A stretch of 64,000 bases of DNA. It comes from Kiloniella majae (GTDB lineage Bacteria > Pseudomonadota > Alphaproteobacteria > Kiloniellales > Kiloniellaceae). This document shows, in pieces, positions 1 through 8,469 of the stretch. A program made the position numbers and the translations under genes. The first letter of the stretch is position 1; every line of letters begins with the position of its first letter. The stretch is taken from assembly GCF_002118315.1 (NCBI RefSeq), contig NZ_MTSZ01000008.1, positions 1-64,000 of the forward strand, read 5' to 3'. The notes beneath the pieces were generated by a model. It ran no database searches. It saw only the letters and a program-made list of their open reading frames with translations, and was not told where the DNA came from.

Positions 1-37
1 GACTACGCTTTACTCGCTCTTTCTTTGAAGGTCCCAT
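1..37 (-). CDS. N-terminal fragment of a gene running off the left edge
   Basis: A minus-strand ATG at 37 (a second at 40) has a GGAG Shine-Dalgarno about 7 nt upstream and opens a frame of 12 codons (MGPSKKERVKRS) that stays open to the window edge. Only this basic N-terminus is visible, so the product cannot be recognised. In many alphaproteobacteria folC lies next to trxA, which makes a folylpolyglutamate synthase possible, but that is position-based inference only. Confidence 0.35.
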   Translation of the reverse strand, partial: MGPSKKERVKRS

Positions 38-85
38 CATAAGTCTCCAATATGTAAACTTATTTCAGGACGCGACAGGGCAAAT

Positions 86-119
86 AAAAAAAGCCCCGCA
101 CATTTATGCAGGGCTTTTA
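86..119 (-). terminator. Intrinsic terminator after trxA
   Basis: Read on the minus strand, an AAAAGCCCTGCA / TGCGGGGCTTTTTTT hairpin with a 6-nt loop and one mismatch ends in a run of T. It lies about 35 nt past the trxA stop codon. Confidence 0.8.
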
Positions 120-153
120 TCGTTAGACAGAGCGTTAAATACGCTGTTCCGCC

Positions 154-480
154 TTATGCAGCAAGAGAAGATGTAATCCACTCTTTTAGCTGGCCTTTGG
201 CAATCGCACCCACTTTCTGGGCAACAACTTCACCACCCTTGAAGATAAGCAGTGTTGGAATGCCACGAACACCATACTGCTGCGGGGTCATTGAATTCTC
301 GTCAATGTTAAGCTTGGCAATAGTAAGAGAACCGCCCATTTCTGCCGCGATTTCATCCAGTGCTGGCGCGATCATTTTACAAGGACCACACCATTCAGCC
401 CAGAAATCCACAAGAACAGGAACATCCGCTTTAAGAACGTCGGCTTCAAAAGAATCATCGCTGATTGCGATCGTTGACAT
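154..480 (-). CDS. trxA: Thioredoxin
   Basis: This is a cytoplasmic dithiol-disulfide oxidoreductase that reduces protein disulfides using electrons from thioredoxin reductase. The 108-residue length is that of a classical single-domain thioredoxin. The active site WCGPC is at residues 30-34 (Cys31, Cys34) and the cis-proline loop is RGIPT (Pro75). It sits about 100 nt downstream of addA on the same strand, an arrangement common in alphaproteobacteria, and a strong terminator follows it. Nothing in the sequence is unusual. Confidence 0.97.
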   Translation of the reverse strand: MSTIAISDDSFEADVLKADVPVLVDFWAEWCGPCKMIAPALDEIAAEMGGSLTIAKLNIDENSMTPQQYGVRGIPTLLIFKGGEVVAQKVGAIAKGQLKEWITSSLAA

Positions 481-579
481 AGTATACCTCTTGCCATTTG
501 TTTGTGTGCAATGGAAAGAACTTACTTTGCCTTTCCATTACATCGTCAGCATGAATGTAGGGATGCAGGTCCCCCGACG

Positions 580-3500
580 TCAAGGTTCATATTGTACAAG
601 AATGTTATCCGGCAAGTGCATCAACCGTGCTTCATCGGTCCAGAGAAGGTGTGCTTCTATTTGATAATCCGGGTAAATTTGCCTCAGAACTGTTCGATAT
701 GCTGCCATTTGGCGCAGATAAGAACGGTGAACTTTTTCGACTTTTTTCGGTGGAGGTCGATTGGTTTTATAGTCGATAATTTTTACTTTATTATCCGTTA
801 TGATCAGGCGATCAACCTGTCCCGAAATAACTTCGACATCTCCATCACGATGAACCAACCCCACTACAGGAACTTCTGCACGGCTCCCCTCACCAAAAAT
901 ATCCTGATAATCCGGGTGATTGAGAACAGACAGTGTTTCATCCAATAACATCTCGATTTGATCAGAATCTAATTCATGTAATGGCGATTCAAGGAATCGA
1001 CGCCCTGAAGGCTCCCATTTTTCCTTTGGTAGATCCGGTAATGTCTGTAAAAGACGGTGGATAATCCGGCCTCGCCTAAACCGCGTACCATCATCCTGCC
1101 CAAGAGGTGACCTGACAGGCGGCTCATCATCCTTTGCTCTGGATGGCGCGAGGGGTCGAGGCGGAACAGGTTCCTGATCCGGATCCACAAAAGCCCATGT
1201 TGGCAATCCTTCATCCAAGTGATCAATGACCACTTCTTCTTTACCAGCTTGAATTTGAGCTTCCTGCGCATTTTCCTGAACACGCCCCATCGCTTCCCAA
1301 GACCCCGTCGGATCTTCGGGAAAGGCAAACGCGACTTCTTTGCCGTGCTCATTGAGAGCCGCTTGGGTCAATGCGTACCAGCTATCTTCAGACGGTTCAC
1401 GTGCACCTGTCCAACCGCAAATAATCAAGCGATCTTCGGCACGGGTTAAGGCCACGTACAAAAGACGCCGATATTCCCGCAAGCCATCCTTGCGAAGTTG
1501 ATCACGCGCAGAAGAAATAATTTCTGTATTCATGGCCGTTCGTGGTGACCACACAGGAAGATTCCCCTGTTCCTTTAACCAGACAACCCCCCGGTCCGCT
1601 TGCGGAATCTGTGTTGTATCCGGCAAAATAACCACCGGGGCCTGAAGACCCTTGGACCCATGTACAGTCATGATACGAACAGCACCACCACCTTGCTCTA
1701 GGTCACGCTTGATCTCCTGATCACCGACTTCCAGCCAATGCAGAAAACCCTCTAGTGATGGCGTTTCTTCCCGCTCATAAACAAGTGCCAGAGAGAGGAA
1801 CTCTTCGATAGGATCACGTGCATCAGGTCCCAGTCTGGACAAGAGCATTTTCCGCCCGTCTAAAGAACCTAGAATATGAGAAAAGAGCTCAAAAGGCGGC
1901 GTATAGTCTGCACGGGCCAACAGGCCATTCAAAAAACCTGCTGCGCGGGCGAAAATATCATTGGATTTGGCTTTGTCCCGTAATCTGGACCACAGGCTTC
2001 CTTTGCGATTATACGCCAGATCAAAAAGCTGATCTTCATCCAACCCAAGCAACGGCCCCTTTAAAACGGTTGCCAAGGTCAAGTCATCTTCGGGTAACAA
2101 CAAAAACCGTCCCAAAGCAACAAGATCCATAACCGCCATCTGGTCGGTCAGAACCATTCGATCCACGCCGGAAACAGGAACGGCTAAAGTTTTGAGTTCA
2201 CGCACCAGTTCTTCAACAAAGGCATTCCGACGACGAACCAAGATCAGAATATCACCGGGGTCAATACGCCTGCCCTGTGATGGTAACTGACAGACAGGGT
2301 CATTAATTCCTGCCTCGGCGATGGTCCAGTAATGGATACGTCGCGCCAACACACTTGCCAGACGTGCCCGGGATTCCATTTCTGCTTCTTGTGCTAACGG
2401 TAGAGTCCACGGCGTATCTTCGGCACCAACCTCACTTACCATCAACGGCCAAAGTTCAACGCGGCCAGCCTGCCCCAACCTGACGGGTTGGTGCTTTAAG
2501 ACATCCTCATGAAAGGAAACACCGTCCGCTGCCGAGGGATAGGAAAAAACCTGATCAACAGTTGAAAGTACCGACGGTGTCGAACGAAAAGATACATCCA
2601 GGCTAATACGTTGCCATTTTTGATGGGCAATCTCGACGCGCTTTTCAAAATGCTCGCGCATTTGCTCGAACTTGGCCGGATCAGCCCGTTGGAAAGAGTA
2701 AATGGATTGTTTGACATCTCCAACGGCGAAGATAGTTCTGATGTCTTCTCTTGCGCCCTCGCCATCAAAAAATTCATTACAAAGTGCAGCGACGACTTCC
2801 CACTGTTCCGGGTTGGTATCCTGCGCCTCATCAATCAGAACATGATCAACCCCGCCATCAAGCTTAAAGAGCACCCAGGCAACGGCCCGCTCCCCCTTCA
2901 ATAGATCCCGTGTTTTCAAAATAAGATCATCGTAATCAAGAAAGGCACGGGTTTCTTTATAGCGCTCGTACCGAGATAAAATCGCAATACCCAAATCAAG
3001 CAACGACGACGTCGCTTTCGCAACACCAATTGCATTGAGTTTCTCGTTTAACCGAATTAAACGCTCGGCCTCTGCGATCAATATATCCGGCAGCTGCGGC
3101 AAGATAGATAAAGCGCCCTTTGTTGCCAACCGGCTTCTTATTTCCCCAGCTTGCGTGAAAAAAATTGCCCGGTAATCACTGTACTTTTCCTGCCTTTTTT
3201 CCGGTGGGTTCTCAATCCAGCTTTTAAGCAGATATCCACGTTCCTGATCTGATTTTGCTCCCTGTAAGAGAGCATCAACCGCATGAGAAAGCTGCATCGC
3301 GTTAAAAGCGCCATCATCACAAGCTGTGTTCAAAAGGTCTGTCGCGCTACTGTTTGCGTCAACACCAAGGGTCTCATAAATGATTTTATTAAGCCCTTGC
3401 TGATCCCCATACTGATCCAGAAGATCTGAAATCCGTCCGCGCTCACGGATGATTTCCTGTACAAGCGCCCCAAACGACTGTTCCTGCGTATAAGCAGTAA

Positions 3501-4059
3501 TACATTCCAATGCATCAGTAACAGCTTGTTCGCTTAATCCTCCACGCCCAGAGAGAACATCTTCACGGGACCTGAAAAGCAATTCTTCTGCGGAACGGTC
3601 ATCAAGAATTTGAAAGTTCGGTGCAACCCCGGCTTCCAAAGGAAACCGCCCGAGCAATGACTGACAGAAAGCATGAATTGTCTGGATCTTCATACCACCC
3701 GGCGTATCCAAGACTCGTGCAAACAATCGCCGTGCTGTCTGCAATTCGTCCTGTGATGCCTTTCGACCAAACAGCTTTTCAAGCTCTTGCCTTAGATCAT
3801 CTTCAGGAATTGTGGACCAGCCAGCCAGCTTATCAGATAGACGGTTCGCCATTTCAGCCGCGGCCGCCTTGGTGAAAGTTAGCGCCAGAATTTTCCCCGG
3901 CTCTGATCCACTCAACAGCAGATTGAGGATGCGGTCTGTCAGAACCTTTGTCTTGCCTGCCCCAGCAGAGGCCCCCACCCAGACAGATGCAGTTGGATCC
4001 GCAGCCTGCCTTTGTTCATTAGTGGCTTTTTCGAGGATATCATCAATGCGCAACGTCAT
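580..4059 (-). CDS. addA: AddA, helicase-nuclease subunit of the AddAB recombination complex
   Basis: AddA is the UvrD-like helicase and nuclease subunit of AddAB, which resects double-strand breaks to produce 3' ends for RecA. At 1159 residues it has the family length. Walker A (GASAGAGKT) is near residues 29-37, the Walker B/DEAQD motif (VLIDEAQDTN) is near residue 405, and UvrD C-terminal motifs such as MTVHGSKGLQ and YVALTRAEDRL follow. A C-terminal PD-(D/E)XK nuclease motif (GQVDRLI, then KIIDYKT) lies near 1095-1115. The start overlaps the addB stop by 4 nt (ATGA), so the two are translationally coupled. Confidence 0.97.
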   Translation of the reverse strand: MTLRIDDILEKATNEQRQAADPTASVWVGASAGAGKTKVLTDRILNLLLSGSEPGKILALTFTKAAAAEMANRLSDKLAGWSTIPEDDLRQELEKLFGRKASQDELQTARRLFARVLDTPGGMKIQTIHAFCQSLLGRFPLEAGVAPNFQILDDRSAEELLFRSREDVLSGRGGLSEQAVTDALECITAYTQEQSFGALVQEIIRERGRISDLLDQYGDQQGLNKIIYETLGVDANSSATDLLNTACDDGAFNAMQLSHAVDALLQGAKSDQERGYLLKSWIENPPEKRQEKYSDYRAIFFTQAGEIRSRLATKGALSILPQLPDILIAEAERLIRLNEKLNAIGVAKATSSLLDLGIAILSRYERYKETRAFLDYDDLILKTRDLLKGERAVAWVLFKLDGGVDHVLIDEAQDTNPEQWEVVAALCNEFFDGEGAREDIRTIFAVGDVKQSIYSFQRADPAKFEQMREHFEKRVEIAHQKWQRISLDVSFRSTPSVLSTVDQVFSYPSAADGVSFHEDVLKHQPVRLGQAGRVELWPLMVSEVGAEDTPWTLPLAQEAEMESRARLASVLARRIHYWTIAEAGINDPVCQLPSQGRRIDPGDILILVRRRNAFVEELVRELKTLAVPVSGVDRMVLTDQMAVMDLVALGRFLLLPEDDLTLATVLKGPLLGLDEDQLFDLAYNRKGSLWSRLRDKAKSNDIFARAAGFLNGLLARADYTPPFELFSHILGSLDGRKMLLSRLGPDARDPIEEFLSLALVYEREETPSLEGFLHWLEVGDQEIKRDLEQGGGAVRIMTVHGSKGLQAPVVILPDTTQIPQADRGVVWLKEQGNLPVWSPRTAMNTEIISSARDQLRKDGLREYRRLLYVALTRAEDRLIICGWTGAREPSEDSWYALTQAALNEHGKEVAFAFPEDPTGSWEAMGRVQENAQEAQIQAGKEEVVIDHLDEGLPTWAFVDPDQEPVPPRPLAPSRAKDDEPPVRSPLGQDDGTRFRRGRIIHRLLQTLPDLPKEKWEPSGRRFLESPLHELDSDQIEMLLDETLSVLNHPDYQDIFGEGSRAEVPVVGLVHRDGDVEVISGQVDRLIITDNKVKIIDYKTNRPPPKKVEKVHRSYLRQMAAYRTVLRQIYPDYQIEAHLLWTDEARLMHLPDNILVQYEP

Positions 4060-7000
4060 AGATCACCCTCCCCACCTGTGGACCACTCTTTAATACGCGC
4101 CAGATGTTCAAAATCATTATAAACCAAGGCTTGATTAGGTCTGGGGCGCGCTGCGTAGGGTGTTTCCTGATAATCAAATTCAGCGATCAGATCCTGTAGT
4201 CCTTCGATAGCGATTTTTGCGATCTGCCCGGCACCTTCTTTTGCCCCGCGCTGGCCCAGTGCATTTTTGTTTTCCCCGGCCGGATCACCACCGGTTAATC
4301 GCCAATAAAGCAGTTCCTTCACATCGTCTGGCAGAACACCAAATCCCCCTTCAATGGCAATGGCAGCCTCCAAAGGCAACTGTGGGGAAATCCCCTGCAG
4401 CACATTTTTGGCACTTGGAACCGTACCGGTTTTATAATCAAGAATAGCCAAACCACCTGTTGCCAGCTCATCAATGCGGTCCGCCTTGGCTGTAAGGGTA
4501 AAGTCCCCCGCAGGTGCCTTCAGAACCAGCTTCCCAGTCACTTCAACATGAGACTTGGACACTAGTTTCCGGCGCAGGCTTTCTTGCTCCACAAACCACT
4601 TGGCAATGCGTTGAAACCGCGGCCACCAAAAAGACCAGATACCAGGGCGATCCTTAACTGCCGCAAAAACACCTTCACCAATTATCAGAAGCTGCTGCTC
4701 TGCATCTTCAGGCAAAGCATCCGGATATTGCTTGAGGAATTTTTCAAGCGCTTCATGAATCAAACTACCTTTGTCTGCCCCGGATGGATCTGCGTCCAAG
4801 GGATCAAGCTTGCGAAGCTTTAATATCTTTTGAGCATAGAGTGCATAAGGGTCCCGCATCCACGTTTCAATACGGGTCACAGATAGATTTCGAGGGCGTG
4901 CAGAAACAGGCGGTGTAGGTGCAGGTGCTTTTATTTGAATACGTTTTTCAGGCAGATCCAATGCCTCTACCCAATTTAACCACTTTCTTGCATCCCGCTG
5001 TAAAAAACCCCGAAGCCCTTTACCTTCCAATAAAGCTTCAATACGGAGCAACCAGCGCGACGGTACTGTTGGTGCCCCCTCTACCTTCTCTGATCGTGTC
5101 AGGAAGACTTCCGGTGCACAAAAGGCCTGAACAAAATCCTGTGCAGACAATCCCACCTGCTGTTCAGGTTGAGGTAAGCCGAAATCCCGCCTCATTGGTC
5201 GGCTCATCCACGGGCCCGGCTTTGCCTCTGCCGGCCAACTACCTTCGTTCAATCCTCCAAGAATCACCACATCAGCATGTTGTAACCGAGCTTCAATTGC
5301 CCCAAGAATACTCAGTCTCGGATGGGCTCCGAAGGGGGCACGCACAGCGCGCCCAACCATCAAAGCCGCCAGCAGTTCTGGATAACGACGTGGAGATACA
5401 TCGGGGGCATCACCCGCTGCTTCCCTCAAATCAGCAACAAATTCAGCCGCTGCTGTACCATCATCTCCGGCCCATAGCCTTTCAGCTCCGCTCTGCTCAT
5501 CCGTAGAGGCCAGAAATTCAGCAAACTCGACATGTGAATCCAGTAAGGCGCGAAAAGATTGTGTGCCCCCTCGAATATGATCATCAAAAACCTGCCCCGC
5601 CGTAATAAGACGCTGTAGCAGATCTCGAGCTTCATTCCCCTCTTCAATATCATCACCAAGAGCAGCCATTAGCCCTTCAAGCCCAGATGCTGGTCGAACC
5701 CCACGTAGCACCGTAATTTCAAGCTGTCGAATAATTCGTTTAAAAACACCGATCTGCATACCCGCAGCACAGAGAGGATGCTTCATTGCCGACAGGAAAG
5801 AAATTGGCGATAATCCAGACACCAGCATTTCAGCTGTTAGCCGCAAAAAAACTGCCGGGGCGGCTTCGGGCAAAGGCGATCCCGCGGAATCATCAATGGT
5901 AATTGACCAGCGTTCCATCTCTGCCGTAACACGTCGTGCAAGATCTCTGTCTGGTGTAATCAGAGCAGCCGTTTTTTCTGGCGTTTCCAGAACTGACCTT
6001 AGAATAAGGGAAATGGCCAAGGCTTCTTCACCCGGCCCCGGACAGTCCAATCGAGATACCTTTTCAAGCGCCTTCTGAAATACTGAAATATCCGACTGCT
6101 CTATATACGCTTGCCATTGCGTTGTTGCTTGTGCCGGACGCATTGCCATATGTACAAAATCAACCCGTGTTTCCGGCGCTCTACCTTTTAAATTAACTCC
6201 TCCTAAATCAGTTTCATCTGAATCAACTTCATCGGCACCATAAGACCAAGGTTGCAAATCAGATCTTGGGATGTCCAAACGTTTCAATAAACGCGCCAAT
6301 CCATTTTGCGGGTGAGAGCTATCTTTTAAAAATTCACGCCAGGTATCATCATCTGCAGTTAGATCAACGCCAGGTAAAATCACGACACCTTGCGGGCACT
6401 TGGAAATAACACCAATTAAATCTGCCGCAGCTGGAATCGACCCTGTTGAGCCCGCAACAATGAGAGGATGATCCGGAGGGCACTGTCGCCAAAGTTCAGC
6501 CTGACCTTCCAAAAGACGCCGCCGTCTTTCAGCAGGGCCAATACCACCTGTTGCCTCTTCCACTGTTGGCCAGATTTTTGTTAAAATTTCCAGAAATTCT
6601 AATGTGATCTGCCAATGTACAGCATAGTCTTCTGGCACAAGATCGGATAATTCAGTAAAGCTCAGTCCTTCAGTTTGCACTTGATCCAGAAAGCGACCAA
6701 GTTCTCCGGCAAGACGAACCGCCTGATCTTCGGGAATAATATCTCCGCCATTTGCCTTGGCTTGTGACGCCGACCATTTCAACACCAACTGACTTAATAA
6801 CAACTGACGCCTTAACGATGAAAGAACAGGCGGAAGATCAAGTTCCTGATCCTGCCCAATGGCCACATCAGAAGCTGACATCAATAATTCATCGGGGTCC
6901 AAATCACCCAGTGGCAACATTCTGGGTAACATCATGGCTTTACCCTCAGACGCTCGCAAGAAAGCTTGTTGCAAGCTTCGACAGGCGCGTCTGGTCGGTA

Positions 7001-7166
7001 AAAGGATCATTACCTTGGAAAACTCCAGAGGGTTGTCGCCCCAGCGCTCTAAAATTCCCTTGGCCAGTGCATCAACAAATGACGCATTCGACGCGACAGA
7101 ATAGACTTCTGTTACCGCACCTCTTGTCTCATAAAATTCTGTCTCAAAGGGAAGCTCAAACGTCAT
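4056..7166 (-). CDS. addB: AddB, partner nuclease subunit of AddAB
   Basis: AddB is the second subunit of the AddAB double-strand break repair complex: an inactivated helicase-like fold with a C-terminal RecB-type nuclease. The protein is 1036 residues long. LLPTRRACRSLQQ near residue 54 is the P-loop-like N-terminal segment of alphaproteobacterial AddB, and ADRIDELATGGLAILDYKTG near residue 920 is the nuclease motif. It overlaps addA by 4 nt and starts 4 nt after the stop of the nucleotidyltransferase gene, so it belongs to one transcription unit. Confidence 0.95.
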   Translation of the reverse strand: MTFELPFETEFYETRGAVTEVYSVASNASFVDALAKGILERWGDNPLEFSKVMILLPTRRACRSLQQAFLRASEGKAMMLPRMLPLGDLDPDELLMSASDVAIGQDQELDLPPVLSSLRRQLLLSQLVLKWSASQAKANGGDIIPEDQAVRLAGELGRFLDQVQTEGLSFTELSDLVPEDYAVHWQITLEFLEILTKIWPTVEEATGGIGPAERRRRLLEGQAELWRQCPPDHPLIVAGSTGSIPAAADLIGVISKCPQGVVILPGVDLTADDDTWREFLKDSSHPQNGLARLLKRLDIPRSDLQPWSYGADEVDSDETDLGGVNLKGRAPETRVDFVHMAMRPAQATTQWQAYIEQSDISVFQKALEKVSRLDCPGPGEEALAISLILRSVLETPEKTAALITPDRDLARRVTAEMERWSITIDDSAGSPLPEAAPAVFLRLTAEMLVSGLSPISFLSAMKHPLCAAGMQIGVFKRIIRQLEITVLRGVRPASGLEGLMAALGDDIEEGNEARDLLQRLITAGQVFDDHIRGGTQSFRALLDSHVEFAEFLASTDEQSGAERLWAGDDGTAAAEFVADLREAAGDAPDVSPRRYPELLAALMVGRAVRAPFGAHPRLSILGAIEARLQHADVVILGGLNEGSWPAEAKPGPWMSRPMRRDFGLPQPEQQVGLSAQDFVQAFCAPEVFLTRSEKVEGAPTVPSRWLLRIEALLEGKGLRGFLQRDARKWLNWVEALDLPEKRIQIKAPAPTPPVSARPRNLSVTRIETWMRDPYALYAQKILKLRKLDPLDADPSGADKGSLIHEALEKFLKQYPDALPEDAEQQLLIIGEGVFAAVKDRPGIWSFWWPRFQRIAKWFVEQESLRRKLVSKSHVEVTGKLVLKAPAGDFTLTAKADRIDELATGGLAILDYKTGTVPSAKNVLQGISPQLPLEAAIAIEGGFGVLPDDVKELLYWRLTGGDPAGENKNALGQRGAKEGAGQIAKIAIEGLQDLIAEFDYQETPYAARPRPNQALVYNDFEHLARIKEWSTGGEGDL

Positions 7167-7169
7167 TAT

Positions 7170-7907
7170 TTAGATGCCGCTGGATTTGGATGCTGCAGGC
7201 AACATGTTTTGCAAAAGGCCCTCGACTTCGCGAAGACCTTCAGGTGTGCCGACATGAAACCATTCCCCATCATGTTCTAACCCGTACAACCGACCAGCGA
7301 CCAAGGCTTTGTCAAAAATTTCGTTTAGAGAAAAAGCCCCTTGGGACGAACCAACGAAAAGCTTTGGATGCAAAATTTGAATACCTGCATAAACATAAGG
7401 CGCAGTTGTTGCTTCACCTCGGCGAGTTAATTTTTGATCATTCTCCAGAAAAAAATCACCTGCCCCTTCGTATCCATAGGCCTTGGATCTAGGATGAACG
7501 AGAAGCAACGCATCCATCACGTCAGGGTTCCAAAAATTCATGAGTCTTTTAATGGCAGCATCAGCTCCATCAAGCCAACAAACATCACCGTTCACAACGA
7601 CAAAGGCATCATCCCCCAAAAGCGGAAGCGCCTGCGTAACTCCGCCACCTGTCTCAAGAATCTCATGCTCTTCAGAAAACATGATCATCGGATCATCGTA
7701 GGCTTCGACAAAGCTCTGAATCTGCTCTTTTAGATAAAAACCATTTACGACTATTTTCTGAATGCCTGCAGTTCTTAGCTTTGCAATGATACTTTCCAAC
7801 ATTGGCACCCCAAGAACCGGCACCAAGGGCTTGGGGATCGTCTCTGTTATTGGCCTCATCCGCTTGCCAAAACCAGCCGCCAATACCATTGCAGTTTTTA
7901 TTGTCAT
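7170..7907 (-). CDS. murU: MurU-like nucleotidyltransferase (N-acetylmuramate-1-phosphate uridylyltransferase)
   Basis: This is a sugar-phosphate nucleotidyltransferase of 245 residues. The N-terminus MVLAAGFGKRMRP followed by PKPLVPV is the nucleotide-binding signature, and VVNGDVCW carries the metal-binding aspartate. In related genomes the gene between tsaE and addB is MurU, which makes UDP-MurNAc during cell-wall recycling; the sequence fits. Its usual partner, the kinase AmgK, normally lies between murU and tsaE. Here only about 70 nt separate them, so AmgK is absent from this locus. The MurU call is therefore probable, while the generic nucleotidyltransferase call is certain. Confidence 0.8.
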   Translation of the reverse strand: MTIKTAMVLAAGFGKRMRPITETIPKPLVPVLGVPMLESIIAKLRTAGIQKIVVNGFYLKEQIQSFVEAYDDPMIMFSEEHEILETGGGVTQALPLLGDDAFVVVNGDVCWLDGADAAIKRLMNFWNPDVMDALLLVHPRSKAYGYEGAGDFFLENDQKLTRRGEATTAPYVYAGIQILHPKLFVGSSQGAFSLNEIFDKALVAGRLYGLEHDGEWFHVGTPEGLREVEGLLQNMLPAASKSSGI

Positions 7908-7977
7908 CGGGGTACTACATCCTGCCTGTCAAACGTGACTTATAATCATTCAAGTACGCTTTGAGAAAATATCAGAT

Positions 7978-8469
7978 TTAAGAAAATAAGGGCGCTAATC
8001 TTTCACGCCATTTCGGGCCGCCTATAACCGTCAATCTTCTTGCGGTTTCTCCTTGGCCGTAAGACAGCTTTACCTCTAGATGTCCGCGTGGCATTAAAAA
8101 TCCCAGTCGATCTGGCCATTCAATAAGAGAAACACCCTCAGAAAACGCTTCTTCAATACCGAGCTCATAAGCTTCTTCCGGATCCTCTAATCGATAGAGA
8201 TCGAAGTGCCAAATCTTCCGCTCAGCCCGGTCATATATCTGAACCAAGGTAAAAGTTGGACTGGGAACCTCTTCTATTTGCTCCATCCCTGCCATAGCTG
8301 GAAAAGCATTAATCAAAGCTCGGGAAAGCGCTGTTTTACCTGCACCGAGATCACCCTCCAAAGCCAGAACATCACCTTCTTGTAAAAATGGTGCCAGCCT
8401 TTGGGCAAACTCTCGGGTTTCATTTTCATCAGCAAGGGCGATTTCACCGATCAAATTTTCTGCTGTCAC
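7978..8469 (-). CDS. tsaE: TsaE, ATPase for tRNA threonylcarbamoyladenosine synthesis
   Basis: TsaE is the small P-loop ATPase that works with TsaB and TsaD to make the t6A base at position 37 of ANN-decoding tRNAs. At 163 residues it has the usual size. The Walker A motif EGDLGAGKT is at residues 38-46, and the family motifs SPTFTLVQIY and HFDLYRL are present. Its start overlaps the divL-like stop by 4 nt, implying translational coupling with the kinase gene upstream. Confidence 0.95.
   Translation of the reverse strand: MTAENLIGEIALADENETREFAQRLAPFLQEGDVLALEGDLGAGKTALSRALINAFPAMAGMEQIEEVPSPTFTLVQIYDRAERKIWHFDLYRLEDPEEAYELGIEEAFSEGVSLIEWPDRLGFLMPRGHLEVKLSYGQGETARRLTVIGGPKWRERLAPLFS

Noticed and set aside
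6752-7492. 246-codon open frame on the plus strand over addB and murU
   Set aside because: It spans two well-supported genes on the other strand and its product is low in complexity with no domain.
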